From an uncultured Dehalococcoidia bacterium (GTDB lineage Bacteria; Chloroflexota; Dehalococcoidia; Lucifugimonadales; UBA3495): 51,716 nucleotides of DNA. A program made the translations under genes and the position numbers. The stretch spans positions 1-51,716 of the forward strand of contig CATQHB010000002.1 in assembly GCA_958295765.1 (NCBI GenBank), read 5' to 3'. Under the pieces are notes generated by a model, which worked only from the letters and a program-made list of their open reading frames with translations, did no database searches and was not told the origin of the DNA. Shown piece by piece: positions 32,880 to 41,728 of the stretch (positions are counted from its first letter, which is position 1; every line of letters begins with the position of its first letter).

Positions 32880-34071
32880 GCCGCTTGAACTATCGAGGGG
32901 TGAGTTGGACACTCTGGACACCCTCAACGCAGGGGAGCCAAAGCTGTCTCTCTCCATTGAGCGGAACCCGGGCCAGGACGGCGCTTATTGCCTGAGGCCC
33001 GGCTCCATAGTCGGCGCGGTGGAGACCGACAACCTCTCTTTGCTGATAAAGCCCAAGATAGGCATACCGCAGTTGCTGTCCCTGGCTTGCTACGCTATGG
33101 ACAAGTTCAATCCGCAAGAGGACCCTTTTGACTTTGTGCGGGATGAATCGCTGCCGGACGCCCTGGCCTTGTCCCTGAACGCTATGGCGCGGCGGTCTTT
33201 CGCCCGCGGCCTGCTCCACGGCTACCGCACGGAAGAGGAAGCGCTTTACACCGTGCGGGGGCGCATCCGGTTCGACGAGCAAATACGCCGCCGGTTCAGC
33301 GTGCCGTTGCCGGTCGAGGTGCGCTACGACGAGTTCACCGATGACATACTGGCAAACCGGCTGGTGAAGGCGGCGGCGTATCGGCTGGCCGGTATGCGGT
33401 TGCGCTCGGCGGCGGCGCGCCGGGGTTTGGCCTGGGTCGTCGGCATCCTGGATAATGTAGCCCTGGCCGAGTTCCCGGCCAACGCCGTCCCGGAGGTTCA
33501 ATTCGACCGGCTGAACGAACATTATCGCGGCGTAGTGGGGCTGTCCCGCCTCATCCTGCGCTACAGCGCTTTCCAGTCGGGGCGCGGGGCGGTGCGCGCC
33601 AACGGGTTCCTGATGGATATGAACCAGGTTTTTCAAGAGTTTGTAACGCAGGCCTTGCGGGAAGCCCTGGGAGTGTCGGAGCCGGTGTTCCGGGAAAAGG
33701 GGATTAAAAGCCTGGATGAGGGCGACAAGGTGAGGCTCAGGCCCGACCTTACCTGGTGGGACGGCGGCATCTGCCGGTTCGTGGGTGATACCAAATACAA
33801 GCGGGTGATTGACGAAAGAATTCCCAACGCCGACCTGTACCAACTGCTGGCCTACGCTACCGCCCTCAACCTGCCGGGTGGTATGCTTATTTATGCCAAG
33901 GGTGAGGCAGAACCGGCAAACTACCGGGTCAGGCACTCCGGCAAGACGCTGGAGGTAGTCGCCCTGGACTTGGAAACTCCCCTTGCGGATATACTGAACC
34001 AGGTCAAGGGATTGGCGGAGGCGGTCAAAGCGCTGCGCAACCAAAGTCGGGAAGTACGCAAGGCCGCCTGA
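32842..34071 (+). CDS. mcrC: McrC-type restriction endonuclease subunit
   Basis: This is a 409-residue protein starting inside the mcrB 3' end, with only a weak ribosome site, which points to translational coupling. The N-terminal domain has IERNPGQDGAYCLRPGSIVG then NLSLLIKPKIG, typical of McrC (PF10117). The middle holds GLLHGYRTEEEALYTVRGRI. The PD-(D/E)XK nuclease site is LRPDLTWW (Pro301-Asp302) with DTKYK (Asp316, Lys318) 13 residues later, so it appears catalytically intact. McrC stimulates McrB GTP hydrolysis and cuts invading modified DNA. Confidence 0.9.
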   Translation: MRQLNLKEHQPSKPLELSRGELDTLDTLNAGEPKLSLSIERNPGQDGAYCLRPGSIVGAVETDNLSLLIKPKIGIPQLLSLACYAMDKFNPQEDPFDFVRDESLPDALALSLNAMARRSFARGLLHGYRTEEEALYTVRGRIRFDEQIRRRFSVPLPVEVRYDEFTDDILANRLVKAAAYRLAGMRLRSAAARRGLAWVVGILDNVALAEFPANAVPEVQFDRLNEHYRGVVGLSRLILRYSAFQSGRGAVRANGFLMDMNQVFQEFVTQALREALGVSEPVFREKGIKSLDEGDKVRLRPDLTWWDGGICRFVGDTKYKRVIDERIPNADLYQLLAYATALNLPGGMLIYAKGEAEPANYRVRHSGKTLEVVALDLETPLADILNQVKGLAEAVKALRNQSREVRKAA

Positions 34072-34134
34072 AAGCCAAAAGTTGACACAACCTAGATACG
34101 CCCAGCACGGGCAAACTATAACTGGAGGTGCCTT

Positions 34135-34974
34135 ATGATGTTTCATTGCTCTCCGCCACAGGGAAAGTGCGAGTGGGTTCATCTCAAGGATTTCGTAGCC
34201 CACTTCAACGCCTTGCACGGGCCCAGGTACATTCTTTCACGTTGTCTTGACGTGAATAACAGTAGTGAGAAAGAGCCGGAAGTGTTACTGGAGGCTCCTG
34301 GCTGCGTTCCCGTTGTCATTGAGCATAAATCCGTTGCTTGGCCGCCGTATCACCTCTGTTACCACAGCAATGAGCACCACCTTGGCGAACTTCTTTTTGC
34401 CCGGCTAGGAGGACTGTTCCGGGACGCACTCTATAAAATGACCTTTGACCCGGCGTACTTGAATGGGAAAAGTAAGAAGAAGATCGAAACAATCGCCGAG
34501 CAGATTTTGGGAACCGTCCTGTCAAATCTGCCCATGGCAAAGTCCCAAAGCGGCATTGGTAGCAGCGTACCAGTACCGTGGCATTTGCGGCCCGTTTCGC
34601 ATCGGGAAAGGAATGAAACTTATCCTGAAGTTGGACTTGGTATCTTCTTTGAAAGTGAAGGTTTCCAAGTCGATACCCCGGACAAAATTCTGCTGAAAAA
34701 GCTGAAAAAGGGGTATGCTGAGGAGTTTGAACGATTGGCAAACAACGCCGCTGAAAAATTTGCAAAGTATGACTACTGTATTAAACTGCTAGTGGTTCAA
34801 TTTTACGGGGACGGCTCATCTTGGGTAGAGGATGAAGAAATTATCGAAATAATTCACTCAGCCAAGCTACCCACGTTGATTGACCAAGTGTGGGTCGCCC
34901 GGCAGGATTGGGTTAGTGAATACGACTACGAAATCGCTTGGGAGTGTGTCCATCCACCAGACAACACCTTATAA
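34135..34974 (+). CDS. Uncharacterised McrBC-linked protein with possible PD-(D/E)XK motif
   Basis: This is a 279-residue protein with GGAGG six bases before ATG 34135, starting 63 bp after mcrC on the same strand. I do not recognise its family. EKEPEVLLEAPGCVPV then VIEHKSVAWPP at 45-71 has the form P-E-x13-E-x-K, close to the PD-(D/E)XK nuclease core, sitting on two beta strands. LLVVQFYGDGSSW near 222 and IDQVWVARQDWV near 252 are further strands. Base composition is clearly more AT-rich than the metabolic genes, and codon use is mixed, suggesting transfer. It could be an effector or accessory of the McrBC module. Nuclease activity is only a hypothesis from the motif. Confidence 0.6.
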   Translation: MMFHCSPPQGKCEWVHLKDFVAHFNALHGPRYILSRCLDVNNSSEKEPEVLLEAPGCVPVVIEHKSVAWPPYHLCYHSNEHHLGELLFARLGGLFRDALYKMTFDPAYLNGKSKKKIETIAEQILGTVLSNLPMAKSQSGIGSSVPVPWHLRPVSHRERNETYPEVGLGIFFESEGFQVDTPDKILLKKLKKGYAEEFERLANNAAEKFAKYDYCIKLLVVQFYGDGSSWVEDEEIIEIIHSAKLPTLIDQVWVARQDWVSEYDYEIAWECVHPPDNTL

Positions 34975-35004
34975 AGGTGAACTTACAACCAAGGAGGCAA
35001 AACT

Positions 35005-36240
35005 ATGACCACCACCCAAAAGCAATACAGCGTTGGCGGCGTGCTGCTGGAGCGGCCCTTCAAGATTCGCCGGCTGGGGCACTTCGGGTTTAACTCGGAC
35101 AATATGGCGCAGGCCGTCCACTTCTACCGGGATCTGCTGGGGTTCTGGGAGTCGGACGTGCTGGACTTCAAGGGGATTCCCGGGCTGGGGGAGAAGCTGG
35201 CCCATATCGAGGACGGCCGGGGCTACTTTTTCACTCACGGCAGCGACCACCATGCCTTTGTGCTGTTTCCCCGCAACGTGATGGACGCTTTCGTGGCGGC
35301 CGGCGGCGGGGGCGGCGGCCAGGGCGAGGTTACCATCAACCAGATTACCTGGCAGACCGGTGCCCTGGCCGAGGTGGTCAACGGCGCCCGTTTCTTTGAG
35401 GAGCAGGGCATCGGCATCCAGCGGGTGGGGCGGGATATGCCCGGCAGCAACTGGCACGTCTATCCCTATGACCCGGACGGCCACATCAACGAACTTTACT
35501 ACGGCATTGAGCAGATTGACTGGACCCGCCGCAGCAAGCCCCGGGAGATGTATTACCGGATGTTCCACGAGGAGCCGTCCCTGCCCCAGATGTCCGAGGA
35601 GGCGGAGGTGGAGCAGGCCCTGGAGCGGGGCATCGACATCTACTCCGGCTTTCACGGAGTAGAAACCCTGCCGGCCCAGTACGACGTCGAGGGCGTCCTG
35701 CTGCCCCGACCCTTCAAGATAACCAAAATCGGGCCGGTGAACCTCTTTGTCCAGGAAATGGACGCCGCCCTGAACTTCTACGTCAATCACCTGGGCTTTA
35801 CCGTTACCGAGGAGACGGAGTGCCTGGGCTACCGCCTCTACTTCCTGCGCAGCGGAGCCGAACACCACAGCCTGGCCCTGTTCCCCAAGCCGCTGCGGGA
35901 AAAGCTGGGGTGCAGTTCCCACACCACCAGCGCCTCCTTTGGCGTGGAGGTGGGCAGCTATACCCAACTGCGGGACGCGGTGGCCTTCCTGAAGGAGCAT
36001 GGGGTAGAGTTCAAGGAGCTGCCGCCGGAACTGCATCCGGGGATTGACTACGCGGCCTACGGGGCCGACCCGGACGGCCACCTGATTCAGCTCTACTACT
36101 ATATGGAGCAAATCGGCTGGAGCGGCCAGCCCCGGCCTAAGGAACTGCGCCGCCCCGTAGCGGTGGCCGACTGGCCGGAGACGCTGGAACCGCTGTCGGA
36201 CACCTACGTTGACCAGGTGTTTCAAGGGCCACTGGGGTAG
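35005..36240 (+). CDS. Two-domain VOC (glyoxalase/extradiol dioxygenase fold) protein
   Basis: This is a 411-residue protein with AAGGAGGCAAAACT before the ATG. Two vicinal-oxygen-chelate modules follow each other: 18-170 (LGHFGFNSDNMAQAVHFYRD to DPDGHINELYYGIEQIDW) and 232-375 (GPVNLFVQEMDAALNFYVNH to DPDGHLIQLYYYMEQIGW). Domain 1 keeps His26 and Glu163, two of the three usual metal ligands. Domain 2 has Asn and Gln at those places and is probably inactive. That is the reverse of classical type I extradiol dioxygenases, in which the second domain is catalytic. It may be a dioxygenase-like, epimerase or dehalogenase enzyme. High GC marks it as different from the defence genes on either side. 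Confidence 0.75.
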   Translation: MTTTQKQYSVGGVLLERPFKIRRLGHFGFNSDNMAQAVHFYRDLLGFWESDVLDFKGIPGLGEKLAHIEDGRGYFFTHGSDHHAFVLFPRNVMDAFVAAGGGGGGQGEVTINQITWQTGALAEVVNGARFFEEQGIGIQRVGRDMPGSNWHVYPYDPDGHINELYYGIEQIDWTRRSKPREMYYRMFHEEPSLPQMSEEAEVEQALERGIDIYSGFHGVETLPAQYDVEGVLLPRPFKITKIGPVNLFVQEMDAALNFYVNHLGFTVTEETECLGYRLYFLRSGAEHHSLALFPKPLREKLGCSSHTTSASFGVEVGSYTQLRDAVAFLKEHGVEFKELPPELHPGIDYAAYGADPDGHLIQLYYYMEQIGWSGQPRPKELRRPVAVADWPETLEPLSDTYVDQVFQGPLG

Positions 36241-36267
36241 GGGGTAGGTTCAGCGTCAATAATTGCG

Positions 36268-36292
36268 GGGACGCATCTCCGCGATGCGTCCC
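36268..36292 (+). terminator. Hairpin downstream of the VOC gene
   Basis: A perfect 10-bp stem GGGACGCATC / GATGCGTCCC with a TCCGC loop is followed by TTCAATTACAATTACTTT. It could end the upstream transcript; it also resembles a dispersed palindrome. Confidence 0.45.
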
Positions 36293-36324
36293 TTCAATTA
36301 CAATTACTTTATGACAGTGGGTAG

Positions 36325-36355
36325 TTGACTGTCGCATTGTTTGTCTTGTTATAAT
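36325..36355 (+). promoter_or_regulatory. Candidate promoter for the helicase-DprA operon
   Basis: TTGACT (36325-36330) and a perfect TATAAT (36350-36355) are separated by 19 bp. The -10 ends 29 bp before the ATG at 36385, and GGAGA at 36373-36377 gives the ribosome site. The spacer is a little long, but the position fits well. Confidence 0.55.
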
Positions 36356-36384
36356 AACCCAAATCAGTTGTTGGAGATCGCCGT

Positions 36385-38454
36385 ATGTCAGAGATTGCGT
36401 TAGTAGATTACAACTCAAACCGCGCGCTGGAATTGTTGCGTGCCGGCTCCGGTATTCCTGACGCCCAGTTCAGGGAAGGGCAAGAAGAAGCCATCCGCCA
36501 TGTCGTAGAAGGCAGGGGCAAACTACTTGTCGTCCAGGCGACCGGATGGGGCAAAAGTTTCGTCTATTTCATCGCAACCAAGTTATTGCGGGAAGGCGGT
36601 TCCGGCCCGGTCCTGCTGATTTCACCGTTGCTGTCGCTGATGCGCAATCAGATAGCTGCCGCCGAGCGTATGGGAGTGCGGGCGGTTACTATTAACTCCA
36701 GTAATAGGTCGGAGTGGGACAAGGTGGAAGGTCAGTTACTTCGGGATCAGGTGGATGTCCTGCTCATTGCCCCGGAGCGTCTTGCCAATGAAGATTTTCG
36801 AGAGCGAGTTCTTGCCGGCATAGCAGGGCGCATATCAATGTTGGTTATTGATGAAGCTCATTGCATCTCCGATTGGGGGCATGACTTCCGCCCGGATTAC
36901 CGGTTGATCGAAAGGATTTCCCGAACCCTGCCCAATAACGTACGCTTGCTGGGAACCACGGCAACCGCAAACGACCGGGTAATGGATGACCTTATCGAGA
37001 TCCTTGGCCCGGACATCCAGGTTATGCGGGGCGACCTGAACCGTCCTTCTCTTTTATTGCAGACCATTCAGATGCCAAGCCAAGCAGAACGCCTGGCCTG
37101 GCTCGCCGAGCAAGTGGCGGCAGTTCCGGGTTCCGGGATAATTTATACCTTGACTGTCCGAGACGCCAGACAAGTTGCGGCGTGGCTCCAGGGGCAAGGT
37201 CTGAACGTAGTATCCTATACGGGACAAGATGATCCGCACCAGCGGGAAGAACTGGAAGGAGCGTTGCTGGAGAACCGAGTTAAGGCTCTGGTAGCTACAG
37301 TAGCTCTGGGTATGGGGTTTGACAAACCTGACCTGGCCTTTGTCATCCATTACCAGACGCCCGGATCGGTAGTCGCTTACTATCAACAAGTCGGCCGGGC
37401 CGGGCGAGGTTTGGATGCCGCTTACGGAGTGTTGCTGAGTGGCACGGAAGACACCGAAATAACCGACTTTTTTATCCGTAGCGCCTTCCCAACTAGAGAA
37501 GAGGTCGCTCAAGTGCTTACCGCTCTGGAAAACGAACCCCAGGGTCTCACGTCACCGCAAATGGAAACGGCAGTGAACATTTCCCGGAATCGTATCGACC
37601 AAACCATCAAATTGCTCTCCCTGGAATCTCCTGCTCCGATTGCAAGACAGGGTACAAGGTGGCAATTGACCGCTGCTGAATTGAGCAATGAATTCTGGGA
37701 GCGGGCCGAACGATTGACCGTCCTCCGGCACGAAGAGCAACGGGAAATGCAAGGCTATGTGGCCCTGGGTTCGGGCCACATGGAGTTTCTCCTGGGTGCT
37801 TTGGATGGCAATCCTGAATCAGTCCGTCAGCCGAATTTGTTGCCGCTGCCGGTTGAGGTAAAGTCTGAAACGGTGCAGGATGCAGTCCAATTCCTGCGGC
37901 GCACCAGCATACCCATTGAACCACGCAGACAATCGCCTACCCGCCAGATAATCCCGACCGAGCAACGCGCGGAAACCGGCCGGGCGCTCTGCGTTTGGGG
38001 CGATGCCGGTTGGGGTGGTCTGGTCCGGGCCGGAAAGAATTTGAATGGATATTTCTCGGATGAACTGGTCGAGGCTTCCGTCCGATTGATACGGGAATGG
38101 AATCCGGAACCGTCCCCGGCATGGGTAACTTGTATTCCGTCGCGGCGTCATCCTGATTTGGTGCCGAGTTTTGCCGAGCGGTTGGCTGCCGCTTTAGGAC
38201 TACCATTCAGGGCGGTGCTGACAAAAATTGATGACCGCCCGGAGCAGAAAGGGATGGCTAACAGCGCCCAGCAAGCGCGCAACGTGGAGGGTTCCCTGGA
38301 TGTTGCCCAAGAACTTATAATGCCAGGCCCGGTTCTCTTGGTGGACGATATGGTGGATTCCCGATGGACTTTTACCACCGCCGCCAAGTTGCTGCGTGAG
38401 AGGGGTTGTAACGCAGTATTTCCCTTTGCTCTGGCTGATACCGGATCAGGATAA
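36385..38454 (+). CDS. RecQ-type helicase fused to a ComF-like phosphoribosyltransferase domain
   Basis: This is a 689-residue protein. The superfamily 2 core has the Q-motif-like FREGQEEAI (29-37), Walker A QATGWGKS (51-58), DEAH (156-159) within [21 protein letters not shown] (191-197) and motif [10 protein letters not shown] (334-341). The RecQ zinc-binding four-Cys set and HRDC domain are not seen. Instead, residues about 530-689 resemble ComF-type phosphoribosyltransferases: [19 protein letters not shown] near 595, [12 protein letters not shown] near 625 and the PRPP-loop [13 protein letters not shown] at 650-662. The helicase would unwind DNA; the C-terminal domain might bind PRPP or nucleotides, or be a toxin. 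It is followed by the DprA-like gene 5 bp after its stop. Confidence 0.85.
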   Translation: MSEIALVDYNSNRALELLRAGSGIPDAQFREGQEEAIRHVVEGRGKLLVVQATGWGKSFVYFIATKLLREGGSGPVLLISPLLSLMRNQIAAAERMGVRAVTINSSNRSEWDKVEGQLLRDQVDVLLIAPERLANEDFRERVLAGIAGRISMLVIDEAHCISDWGHDFRPDYRLIERISRTLPNNVRLLGTTATANDRVMDDLIEILGPDIQVMRGDLNRPSLLLQTIQMPSQAERLAWLAEQVAAVPGSGIIYTLTVRDARQVAAWLQGQGLNVVSYTGQDDPHQREELEGALLENRVKALVATVALGMGFDKPDLAFVIHYQTPGSVVAYYQQVGRAGRGLDAAYGVLLSGTEDTEITDFFIRSAFPTREEVAQVLTALENEPQGLTSPQMETAVNISRNRIDQTIKLLSLESPAPIARQGTRWQLTAAELSNEFWERAERLTVLRHEEQREMQGYVALGSGHMEFLLGALDGNPESVRQPNLLPLPVEVKSETVQDAVQFLRRTSIPIEPRRQSPTRQIIPTEQRAETGRALCVWGDAGWGGLVRAGKNLNGYFSDELVEASVRLIREWNPEPSPAWVTCIPSRRHPDLVPSFAERLAAALGLPFRAVLTKIDDRPEQKGMANSAQQARNVEGSLDVAQELIMPGPVLLVDDMVDSRWTFTTAAKLLRERGCNAVFPFALADTGSG

Positions 38455-38459
38455 GGTTG

Positions 38460-39764
38460 ATGAACGCCGAATTATCCAAGAATACACAAGCTATTTTGCT
38501 GCTGACTGCGCCTCTGATTGCGGGAGGCGGCAAGACTTCGTTGCGTCCGCTGGGGCCGGTAGAATATGAGAAACTTGCCCAGCAACTCCTGAATTGGGGC
38601 AAAGAACCCGCCGACTTGCTGGAGCGCGGGGCCGGCGGTGTGTTGAGCGAGTTGCCGCCGGTCTTTGACCAGGAGCGGATAAGGCAACTGCTGGAGCGAG
38701 GCTTTCTGCTCAGCCAAGTTCTGGAGCATTGGCAAGCCAGGGCAATTTGGGTGGTTAGCCGGGCCGACCGGGATTATCCCAAACGATTCAAGCAACGCTT
38801 GGGCAAGTCTGCCCCGCCGGTTATTTACGGCTGTGGCAACTCGACGCTGCTGGATAACGGCGGTTTGGCGGTGGTTGGCTCCCGCAATGCTGACGATCCA
38901 TTGATAGTTTACAGCGAGGACATTGGCCGTTTAGCCGCCGAGTCCGGGTGTGCCGTTATATCCGGTGGGGCGCGAGGGGTTGACCAGGCAGCAATGCAAG
39001 GGGCTTTAGTAGAGGGTGGAATTGCCGTCGGCGTATTGGCGGACAAACTGGAAAGGGCCGCTATGGATCGAGGCAACCGGGATGTGTTGATGGATGACCG
39101 ACTGGTTCTGATTTCCGCCTGCGACCCCAGAGCCGGTTTTAACGCCGGCAACTCTATGCAACGCAACAAGTTGGTTTACGCCCTGGCAGATGCTGGACTG
39201 GTAGTTGAATCCGACTACAATAAGGGTGGCACTTGGGCCGGAGCCGTTGAGCAACTGAACAAGCTGCGCCACGTACCGCTTTACACTCGCGCCGATGGAG
39301 AGATTGGCAAGGGACTGAAAGCGCTGCAACAGAAGGGAGCTTATCAGTGGCCGGCTCCCCGAACCCCGGATGAGTTCCGGGCGGTGTTGTCTGACAAACC
39401 GGCGGACGCGAACCCGGAAGCCCCCAAGCAAACGTCCCTTATCCCGAATGGTGAGGCAGTCGTCCAACCCAATGCCGGGATTGCTGGTGCGGATACTGTA
39501 GGGCAAATTGCGCCCCGGCTCGAATCTGTAAGGGACGCGCCCGCTGTTGAAGTGCCTCCCGGCGATGTCTTGTTCAAAACAGTAGAGGAGTTAATCGGGT
39601 CGATTGACACGCCTACTACCGATTACGCCGTAGCGGAGTACCTGGATATTTCCGAAAAGCAGGCAAGGGAGTGGCTGAAAAGGTTGGTTCGGGAAGGCAA
39701 GTACCGGCGTTCAACCAGGCCGGTGCGCTATGACCGGATTTCCTCAGATCGACTCTTTAGTTAG
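38460..39764 (+). CDS. DprA/Smf-like Rossmann-fold protein with C-terminal winged helix
   Basis: This is a 434-residue protein; ATG 38460 is preferred to TTG 38457 because TCAGGA lies eight bases upstream. The DprA core is clear: [18 protein letters not shown] near 98, PVIYGCG near 120, [10 protein letters not shown] (136-145), [17 protein letters not shown] (167-183) and [20 protein letters not shown] near 233-252. A Pro/Ala-rich linker (about 320-360) leads to a winged helix ([20 protein letters not shown]) near 393. DprA binds single-stranded DNA and loads RecA in transformation. Here the extended N-terminus, the linker and strict coupling to a helicase-PRTase gene argue for a specialised, probably defence, role instead of competence. 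Confidence 0.83.
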   Translation: MNAELSKNTQAILLLTAPLIAGGGKTSLRPLGPVEYEKLAQQLLNWGKEPADLLERGAGGVLSELPPVFDQERIRQLLERGFLLSQVLEHWQARAIWVVSRADRDYPKRFKQRLGKSAPPVIYGCGNSTLLDNGGLAVVGSRNADDPLIVYSEDIGRLAAESGCAVISGGARGVDQAAMQGALVEGGIAVGVLADKLERAAMDRGNRDVLMDDRLVLISACDPRAGFNAGNSMQRNKLVYALADAGLVVESDYNKGGTWAGAVEQLNKLRHVPLYTRADGEIGKGLKALQQKGAYQWPAPRTPDEFRAVLSDKPADANPEAPKQTSLIPNGEAVVQPNAGIAGADTVGQIAPRLESVRDAPAVEVPPGDVLFKTVEELIGSIDTPTTDYAVAEYLDISEKQAREWLKRLVREGKYRRSTRPVRYDRISSDRLFS

Positions 39765-40143
39765 ACCAGCATTTACCCCGGTTTCCCGCTATAACGCCAT
39801 CACTGAAATAATCCGCCGCGGGTGTTCATTGCTCATGCTCAAGGTCGAAAAAGCCGGGAGCCGTCCGCTTCCAGGAATGACTCCCGGGAGCCCAAGCTGG
39901 GGTGGCCTCTGGTCAGTAACCCTTGCCGCCGCCCACCCGCTCCCCCCATCCCGACCCCGCCTAAATATGATTACGCTTTTCGCAACCTAACTCCCCACCT
40001 ACCGCTCCAATCCGCCGTTGGCGCAAGCATAACCGGCAATTGGAAATTATACATAATCCAGCTATTGACAATTAAATCGGCAAGTATTATCTTATCGGGA
40101 GATTATGTCCCTACCTATTTGAGTTGATTAGGGAGGAGAAGTT
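39765..40143 (+). promoter_or_regulatory. Gene-free 380-bp leader with a promoter TTGACA-N17-TATCTT
   Basis: A perfect TTGACA at 40065-40070 is followed 17 bp later by TATCTT at 40088-40093, and the ATG at 40144 has GGAGGAG before it (40132-40138). The rest of the gap (39765-40060) contains no recognisable gene or element of the window's repeat families; GGGAGCCGTCCGCTTCC with GACTCCCGGGAGC near 39857-39890 could pair into a weak hairpin. Confidence 0.55.
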
Positions 40144-41421
40144 ATGCTGAAGATTGGGCATGAGGTAACCCGGCCGGGCCGGAACCTGGGCGAGAACGAG
40201 GTAACGATTCCCATTCCTGAGGAGTTGGAGACGGTTCCCGGCATCCCGATGACCCAGCGGGAAATCGACTGGTATGCGCGGGAGTATCCCCTGGAGACCA
40301 TCAACATCACCGAGCGGGCCTCCCGGGACTGGGCCAACAGCCTGCGGGACCAGCACGCCGAGATGCGGGAAATCCGCAAGGAGCACGAAAAGCTCAACCG
40401 GCCCCTGATTATGGCCTGCCGGATGACCGCCGACCTGGAACCCACCGCCGAACCGACCGGCGAGGACATCAGCGAGCTGATTAAGACCAAGGCCCGGGAA
40501 CTGGGCTTCGTCGAAGTCGGCATCACCGCCTTTGACCATCGCTACACCTTCCAGAGCAAGAAGGGCAGCACCACCTATTTCCCCCACTTCGTAGCCCTGG
40601 CCTATGAGCAGGACTTCGAGCCGACCCAGACCATCCCCAGCGTGGACGCCGAAATCGTCCACTCCAGCACCTACCGCACCGAAGGCGCGGCGGCGTTGGA
40701 ATTGGGCAACTACGTCCGCTCCCTGGGCTACCACGCGCAGGTGATGGGTTCCGGCGACTCGGCCGGCCCCTACATCCCGATGCACGTCGCGGCCGGCACT
40801 GGACAGTTGGGGGCCTGCGGCTACCTGCTGACTCCCCACGTCGGTTCCCGCTGCCGTCTGGTGGGTCTCACCACCGACGCCAACGTAACCTATGACTCCC
40901 CGGTGGACTACGGCATCCACGCTTTCTGCCAGGTCTGTCAGGTCTGCGTCAACCGCTGCCCCGGCCGCGCGCTGATGCGGGACAAGATCTGGTGGCGGGG
41001 GATTGAGAAGAACAAGCTCTACTTCAAGCGCTGCCGCCCGGTGATGGCCCGCTACCTGGGCTGTGGCATCTGCATGAAGGTCTGCCCCATCCAGAAGTAC
41101 GGCCTGAAGAACGTGATGGAGCACTACGCCGAGACCGGCCAGGTGCTGGGCAAGGGCACCCACGACCTGGAAGGGTACACCCTGGAAGGGAAGGGCTACT
41201 TCGGCCCCGGTGAAATGCCGGTATTCGACGCCGGTTTCTTTGCCATGCCCCACGGCGGTTCCGACGAGTGGGCCTTTGACCAGTTCAAGGAGAAGGCCAA
41301 GGCGGCCGGTGGCACGGTCTCCGAGGAGATGCTGGATGAACTGAGGGACGACATCGTGCGTTCCCTGTTCCAGGCCACCGACAACGTGGGCATGATGGAC
41401 GAGGACGCCGACTACATCTAG
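40144..41421 (+). CDS. Reductive dehalogenase-like cobalamin/4Fe-4S protein, cytoplasmic type
   Basis: This is a 425-residue protein. GQLGACGYLLTPHVGSRCRL at 220-239 corresponds to the G-x-LG-x-x-G-x-L-x-TP-x-x-G-x-R segment that borders the cobalamin in RdhA and epoxyqueuosine reductases. Two ferredoxin-like clusters follow: C262-x2-C265-x2-C268-x3-C272-P and C307-x2-C310-x3-C314-P with Cys297 as the probable fourth ligand. No twin-arginine signal precedes it, unlike respiratory RdhA, so it is probably cytoplasmic, like the catabolic RdhA homologues of aerobes or an uncharacterised reductase. There is no RdhB-type membrane anchor nearby. It could remove halogen or perform another corrinoid-dependent reduction. 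Confidence 0.75.
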   Translation: MLKIGHEVTRPGRNLGENEVTIPIPEELETVPGIPMTQREIDWYAREYPLETINITERASRDWANSLRDQHAEMREIRKEHEKLNRPLIMACRMTADLEPTAEPTGEDISELIKTKARELGFVEVGITAFDHRYTFQSKKGSTTYFPHFVALAYEQDFEPTQTIPSVDAEIVHSSTYRTEGAAALELGNYVRSLGYHAQVMGSGDSAGPYIPMHVAAGTGQLGACGYLLTPHVGSRCRLVGLTTDANVTYDSPVDYGIHAFCQVCQVCVNRCPGRALMRDKIWWRGIEKNKLYFKRCRPVMARYLGCGICMKVCPIQKYGLKNVMEHYAETGQVLGKGTHDLEGYTLEGKGYFGPGEMPVFDAGFFAMPHGGSDEWAFDQFKEKAKAAGGTVSEEMLDELRDDIVRSLFQATDNVGMMDEDADYI

Positions 41422-41449
41422 CCCTCATCCCCCGCTATCACGGCAATCA

Positions 41450-41483
41450 GGGCCGGCGGTGTTGCACCGCCGGCCCGTTTTCT
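41450..41483 (+). terminator. Intrinsic terminator after the reductive dehalogenase-like gene
   Basis: A perfect 12-bp stem, GGGCCGGCGGTG (41450-41461) with CACCGCCGGCCC (41465-41476), has a TTG loop and is followed by GTTTTCTTG. It starts 29 bp after the stop codon. Confidence 0.85.
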
Positions 41484-41498
41484 TGCTGCTTACCCTCT

Positions 41499-41640
41499 CC
41501 GCTCATCCTGAGCTTGTTGAAGGGTGGGGTGGTGGTTCGACAAGCTCACCATGAGCGGATGGTGGGGAGTGGATGCTTACCGCTCATCCTGAGCTTGTCG
41601 AAGGACGGGGTAGGTGGTTCGACAAGCTCACCATGAGCGG
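41499..41640. repeat. Two hairpin elements in tandem
   Basis: Copies at 41499-41558 and 41581-41640 have the arms CGCTCATCCTGAGCTTG and CAAGCTCACCATGAGCGG with a short loop. They stand between the terminator and the next promoter. Confidence 0.88.
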
Positions 41641-41671
41641 GTTTTGTTCCTAGTGCCTACTCCGCGCCCCG

Positions 41672-41701
41672 GTGGTGAAAAAACCGGGGATTCGCTATAA
41701 T
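41672..41701 (+). promoter_or_regulatory. Promoter-like block GTGGTGAAAA-N14-TATAAT
   Basis: GTGGTGAAAA at 41672-41681 and a perfect TATAAT at 41696-41701 have the same spacing as the block at 14911-14940, and share the longer string GCCCCGGTGGTGAAAA. Transcription from it would begin near 41708, upstream of AGAGGTGG and the TTG at 41729. This argues against the GTG at 41672 as the gene's start. Confidence 0.5.
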
Positions 41702-41728
41702 GGCGGCATTAAGCAGAGGTGGTTTGAG

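Noticed and set aside
34082-34122. Promoter between mcrC and the unknown gene
   Set aside because: TTGACA at 34082 and TATAAC at 34117 are 29 bp apart, too far for one promoter. Read-through from mcrBC is more likely.
39765-40060. Small plus-strand frame 39730-39990 as a gene
   Set aside because: It begins inside the DprA-like gene in another frame, has no ribosome site and shows no recognisable motif.
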